Below are positions 61,663-64,000 of a stretch of DNA of 64,000 bases, one piece after another. Below the pieces are notes generated by a model, which was not told the origin of the DNA, ran no database searches, and worked only from the letters and a program-made list of their open reading frames with translations. Each line of letters starts with the position of its first letter. Within the stretch, counting starts at the first letter, position 1. The position numbers were made by a program, and so were the translations under genes. The DNA is from Oceanicola granulosus HTCC2516 (GTDB lineage Bacteria > Pseudomonadota > Alphaproteobacteria > Rhodobacterales > Rhodobacteraceae), in the NCBI RefSeq assembly GCF_000153305.1, contig NZ_CH724107.1, positions 2,139,117 through 2,203,116 on the forward strand. The letters are read 5' to 3'.

Positions 61663-62082
61663 ATGCCCCTGCGTATCGACGACCGGATCGAGATCGCCGA
61701 CTGGGAGATCACCGAGCAGTTCGTGCGCGCCGGCGGCCCCGGCGGGCAGAACGTCAACAAGGTGTCCTCCGCCGTCGAGCTGCGCTTCGAGGCGGAGCGC
61801 TCGCCGGCCCTGCCCGGCCCGGTCAAGGCGCGGCTGCGGCGGCTGGCGGGGCGGCGCTGGACGAAGGACGGGGCGCTGGTGATCCAGGTCTCCGAGGAGC
61901 GCAGCCAGGCGCGCAACCGCGACCTCGCCCGCGAGCGCCTCGCCGCGCTGATCCGCAGCGCGCTGACGGCGCCCAAGAAGCGGGTCCGCACCCGGGTCTC
62001 GCTCAACCAGAAGCGCAAGCGGGTGGACGCCAAGAAGAAGCGCGGCGAGGTGAAGGCGCTGCGCGGCAAGGTCGACGAATGA
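61663..62082 (+). CDS. arfB: peptidyl-tRNA hydrolase ArfB (ribosome rescue)
   Basis: This 139-residue release-factor homologue has the GGQ catalytic motif in RAGGPGGQNVNKVSSAVELRF (about residue 25). A Lys/Arg-rich C-terminal tail follows (KKRVRTRVSLNQKRKRVDAKKKRG) that enters the empty mRNA channel of stalled ribosomes. The start at 61663 (MPLRIDDRIEI) is typical; an upstream Met would add a poor 18-residue leader. Confidence 0.94.
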   Translation: MPLRIDDRIEIADWEITEQFVRAGGPGGQNVNKVSSAVELRFEAERSPALPGPVKARLRRLAGRRWTKDGALVIQVSEERSQARNRDLARERLAALIRSALTAPKKRVRTRVSLNQKRKRVDAKKKRGEVKALRGKVDE

Positions 62083-62146
62083 GCGGCGGTTGAACCAACC
62101 CGCCCCGGCGGCGTTGGCCGGCTGAACCCTTCAGAAAGGACCAGCC

Positions 62147-62308
62147 ATGGCCACCCCGCCCGAGAAATCCCCCAAGCGCCCCCGCCTCTTCGTCCTCATC
62201 CCCCTCGGCTTCGTCCTGCTGATCCTCGCGATGTTCGTGCTCGGCGAGTGGCGCCAGGAGACGACGGATTCGGGGCTGAACGACGAGGTGGAGGAGGCGA
62301 TTGAGTGA
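62147..62308 (+). CDS. small single-pass membrane protein
   Basis: This 53-residue protein (MATPPEKSPKRPRLFVLIPL at the start) has a basic N-terminus, one hydrophobic helix (about residues 14-33) and an acidic tail (DEVEEAIE). AGAAAGGA lies upstream of the ATG. High-GC codon use matches the core genome. Similar short proteins are common in Rhodobacteraceae, with no known function. It is the last gene before the composition shift. Confidence 0.7.
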   Translation: MATPPEKSPKRPRLFVLIPLGFVLLILAMFVLGEWRQETTDSGLNDEVEEAIE

Positions 62309-62363
62309 GGCCTCATTGCCAGTCTGATCGAAAAAGGTCATAACGAACAGCAAGCGATGCTAG

Positions 62364-63566
62364 TTGGTGTGTTCTGTGGTAGCAACAGTCGATGTTCGCG
62401 CTAGGCGTTTCGCGGAAGACGATTCCGCTTGGAGAATATTTCCCGGCAGCGGCTATAGGCACTATGATACCTTTCGAGAGCACGGGGTGGTGTTCCTCGA
62501 GTTTCCAAACCTCCCATTTGTGACGAGTGACAGTCGGCTTGAGAAGAGCCCGAGGACCGCCTCAACCCTTGCCCGGTCAATCCACCTCGCCAGTTTCGTC
62601 TATCGCACCGGATCAGACGCAGAACTTCGGCTTGCTGAGGAGGAAGAACGCGACTTCAGCAATGCTCGCTGGTCGAAGAAGCGTTCCCTCGCTCGCGGAT
62701 GGGTCAACGCTCTATATGCCGAGGCTCGAGTTGGAGACGTCGTTGTCGTACCCGGTCCGGGTCACCGCAAGATGGCGGATGGCTCCTGGAAGCTCTTCCC
62801 TACATTGATCGGCGAAATCGTCGGAGAGACGGAACGTTGGGCAGGCGCGCCCTATCCGTACTCTCAAGGTAGGTTGCTGACGAGGCGTGTGCGTTGGATC
62901 CCGGATGCGCATGAAGGCCAACTAAGCCCTCGTTTAGCCCTCGCACTCCGCACGCAGAACGCTCTAGTCCGGCTTCCTGCAGGAGAACTTGAGCAGGTGC
63001 TCGGTGCAGCATTTAAGAACGTTGTTCTGAAGAATGAAACGCTTGCGCGGTTCTTGACCTCCAATCCCGAATTCCACAGCTACGAAAACTACCACTTCCT
63101 CAGCTTCATCCAAGCGACCTGCGCAGCTTTCCGTTCCGCAGAACAGCGCAGCGAACTTGTTGGGAACAGCATATTCGAAATTGCCGGCAGTATGGAGCGA
63201 GATTCTGAATATGTTGTGGAGCAAGATGCCAACATCCACTCTCCGGGATACTCGACACTCAAGGTCTTGTTCCCCGATACTGGGTCTCGTCGAGCAAAGA
63301 ACCTGCCTCTGATAATCGCTTGCCTCTTCGCGTTGGCAGCTAGTCCAGAAGCGAGCCCCTTCGATGCGGACGGTTCACCTAATGTTAATGTTTCTAACTC
63401 AGAGTCACCTGAGCTTGACCCGTGCGATCCGGAGTTTGGCCTAGAGAAAGACGTGCGTGACACATTGGACGCTATCGGGTATGATCGGTGGGTTAACGAA
63501 TGGTGTCCGACAGCTAGGTCGGCACAGGAGAACGACGGTTTCGAAGCTCTTCCGACCGTGGAATGA
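62364..63566 (+). CDS. unknown protein with PUA/EVE-like signature
   Basis: This protein of up to 400 residues is unlike its left neighbours in base and codon use (much lower GC). Start codons TTG 62364, GTG 62367 and GTG 62376 are possible; none has a strong ribosome site. Residues about 118-175 (RVGDVVVVPGPG, FPTLIGEIVGE, LLTRRVRWI) resemble the GD-V-V-p ... iGeI-g ... R-V-W pattern of PUA/EVE-like barrels that precede nucleases in restriction-type systems. The rest is not recognised. It overlaps the next gene by four bases (ATGA). Confidence 0.6.
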   Translation: MVCSVVATVDVRARRFAEDDSAWRIFPGSGYRHYDTFREHGVVFLEFPNLPFVTSDSRLEKSPRTASTLARSIHLASFVYRTGSDAELRLAEEEERDFSNARWSKKRSLARGWVNALYAEARVGDVVVVPGPGHRKMADGSWKLFPTLIGEIVGETERWAGAPYPYSQGRLLTRRVRWIPDAHEGQLSPRLALALRTQNALVRLPAGELEQVLGAAFKNVVLKNETLARFLTSNPEFHSYENYHFLSFIQATCAAFRSAEQRSELVGNSIFEIAGSMERDSEYVVEQDANIHSPGYSTLKVLFPDTGSRRAKNLPLIIACLFALAASPEASPFDADGSPNVNVSNSESPELDPCDPEFGLEKDVRDTLDAIGYDRWVNEWCPTARSAQENDGFEALPTVE

Positions 63567-64000
63567 GAGCTGACATGATGAAAATTGTTCGATCTGTTGG
63601 GCGGTTTCTCACCTCGACTCAGACCCCTCTATGGTTGCTCGGGGCAGCCTTTACTACAACTGTTCTTATCAATTACTTCGTTGATAGGCATGTGAGTTAC
63701 GGTGATGATGTTCAAGATTCTCTGATCGAAATTAGCTCGTTTGCGAACGATATCACTGTTATGTCGGCCGTCTTCGCCAATGCGCTCATGGAACGTGACG
63801 ATAGCTATGCTGCAGCTCAGCGACAGCTGGTTGTAAGCATCATGGAACTCTACGCTGAGCTGGAGAACCCTTCCGTGCAATTCTCCGATGAGACTGCTCA
63901 AGCTGCTGACGAAACTAGATCCTCTCTGGTACGGTTGAAGTCTGTAGTCGATGAGCTCAACGATCCTTCCCAACTCGGGAAATTCTGGGTTGAGCTTGCG
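63563..64000 (+). CDS. membrane protein, partial (runs off the window)
   Basis: At least 146 codons run from ATG 63563 to the window edge without a stop. The start overlaps the preceding stop (ATGA). A further ATG pair at 63575 and 63578 offers alternatives. One membrane helix is visible (PLWLLGAAFTTTVLINYFVD, about residues 22-41), followed by a soluble, helix-rich part (SLIEISSFANDITVMSAVFA and on). It has low GC like its partner. I do not recognise it. Confidence 0.6.
   Translation, partial: MRADMMKIVRSVGRFLTSTQTPLWLLGAAFTTTVLINYFVDRHVSYGDDVQDSLIEISSFANDITVMSAVFANALMERDDSYAAAQRQLVVSIMELYAELENPSVQFSDETAQAADETRSSLVRLKSVVDELNDPSQLGKFWVELA

Overview
The window reads as a chromosomal segment of a high-GC alphaproteobacterium, most likely family Rhodobacteraceae (Rhodobacterales). 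The evidence is the petABC (fbcFBC) cytochrome bc1 operon with an N-terminus typical of the purple-bacterial Rieske protein, the dapF-mtaB pair, a thi-box in front of thiBPQ, and the general gene content. No species can be named from the sequence alone.

Bases 1-14958 hold a catabolic/transport island of clearly lower GC than the middle of the window. Thirteen genes run leftwards from 12811 to 96: an ABC sugar-type importer (ATPase, binding protein, two permeases), a HisD-fold alcohol dehydrogenase, an SDR dehydrogenase, a LacI regulator, a bicupin, an alpha/beta hydrolase, an RraA/HMG-aldolase-like protein and three SnoaL/NTF2-fold proteins. A divergent LysR regulator and a fourth SnoaL-fold gene run rightwards. 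The genes are tightly packed, often with 1-4 base overlaps. The block ends beside the 3' end of a tRNA-Lys gene, a common place for genomic islands to insert. I could not match the gene set to a pathway I know, and it is the best candidate here for an undescribed system.

Bases 15000-62300 are core chromosome of very high GC. In order they hold: dapF, mtaB, a GST and an outer-membrane barrel; aroC; a TPP riboswitch with thiBPQ; petCBA; an EamA permease, HU and AMP nucleosidase; topoisomerase IB, DUF1810 and an SDR; dapE, Trm112, a LON-domain protein, a CnoX-like thioredoxin and an SGNH esterase; an NDH-SelD fusion with a PNPOx-like gene and an Att-type lipocalin/FtsX/ATPase export set; a thiolase, thioesterase, YggT and an orphan MazF/PemK protein; recQ and yaaA; a second EamA permease; an alpha-2-macroglobulin/PbpC pair; an MFS gene interrupted by one amber codon; a MepA-like endopeptidase, a phytase-esterase-like protein, a YhhQ-type transporter and arfB.

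Two non-coding loci stand out. At 45794-45958 a near-consensus promoter, a transcript of about 130 nt with two 33-nt-spaced repeats, and an intrinsic terminator directly follow the orphan MazF-like gene. At 61391-61580 a Shine-Dalgarno sequence complementary to the expected 16S 3' tail sits before a mini-ORF, between two anti-SD segments, and is followed by a terminator.

From about 62309 to the right end the GC falls sharply and two unrecognised genes form an operon: one with a PUA/EVE-like signature, and a membrane protein cut by the window edge. This looks like the start of a horizontally acquired, possibly defence-related region.
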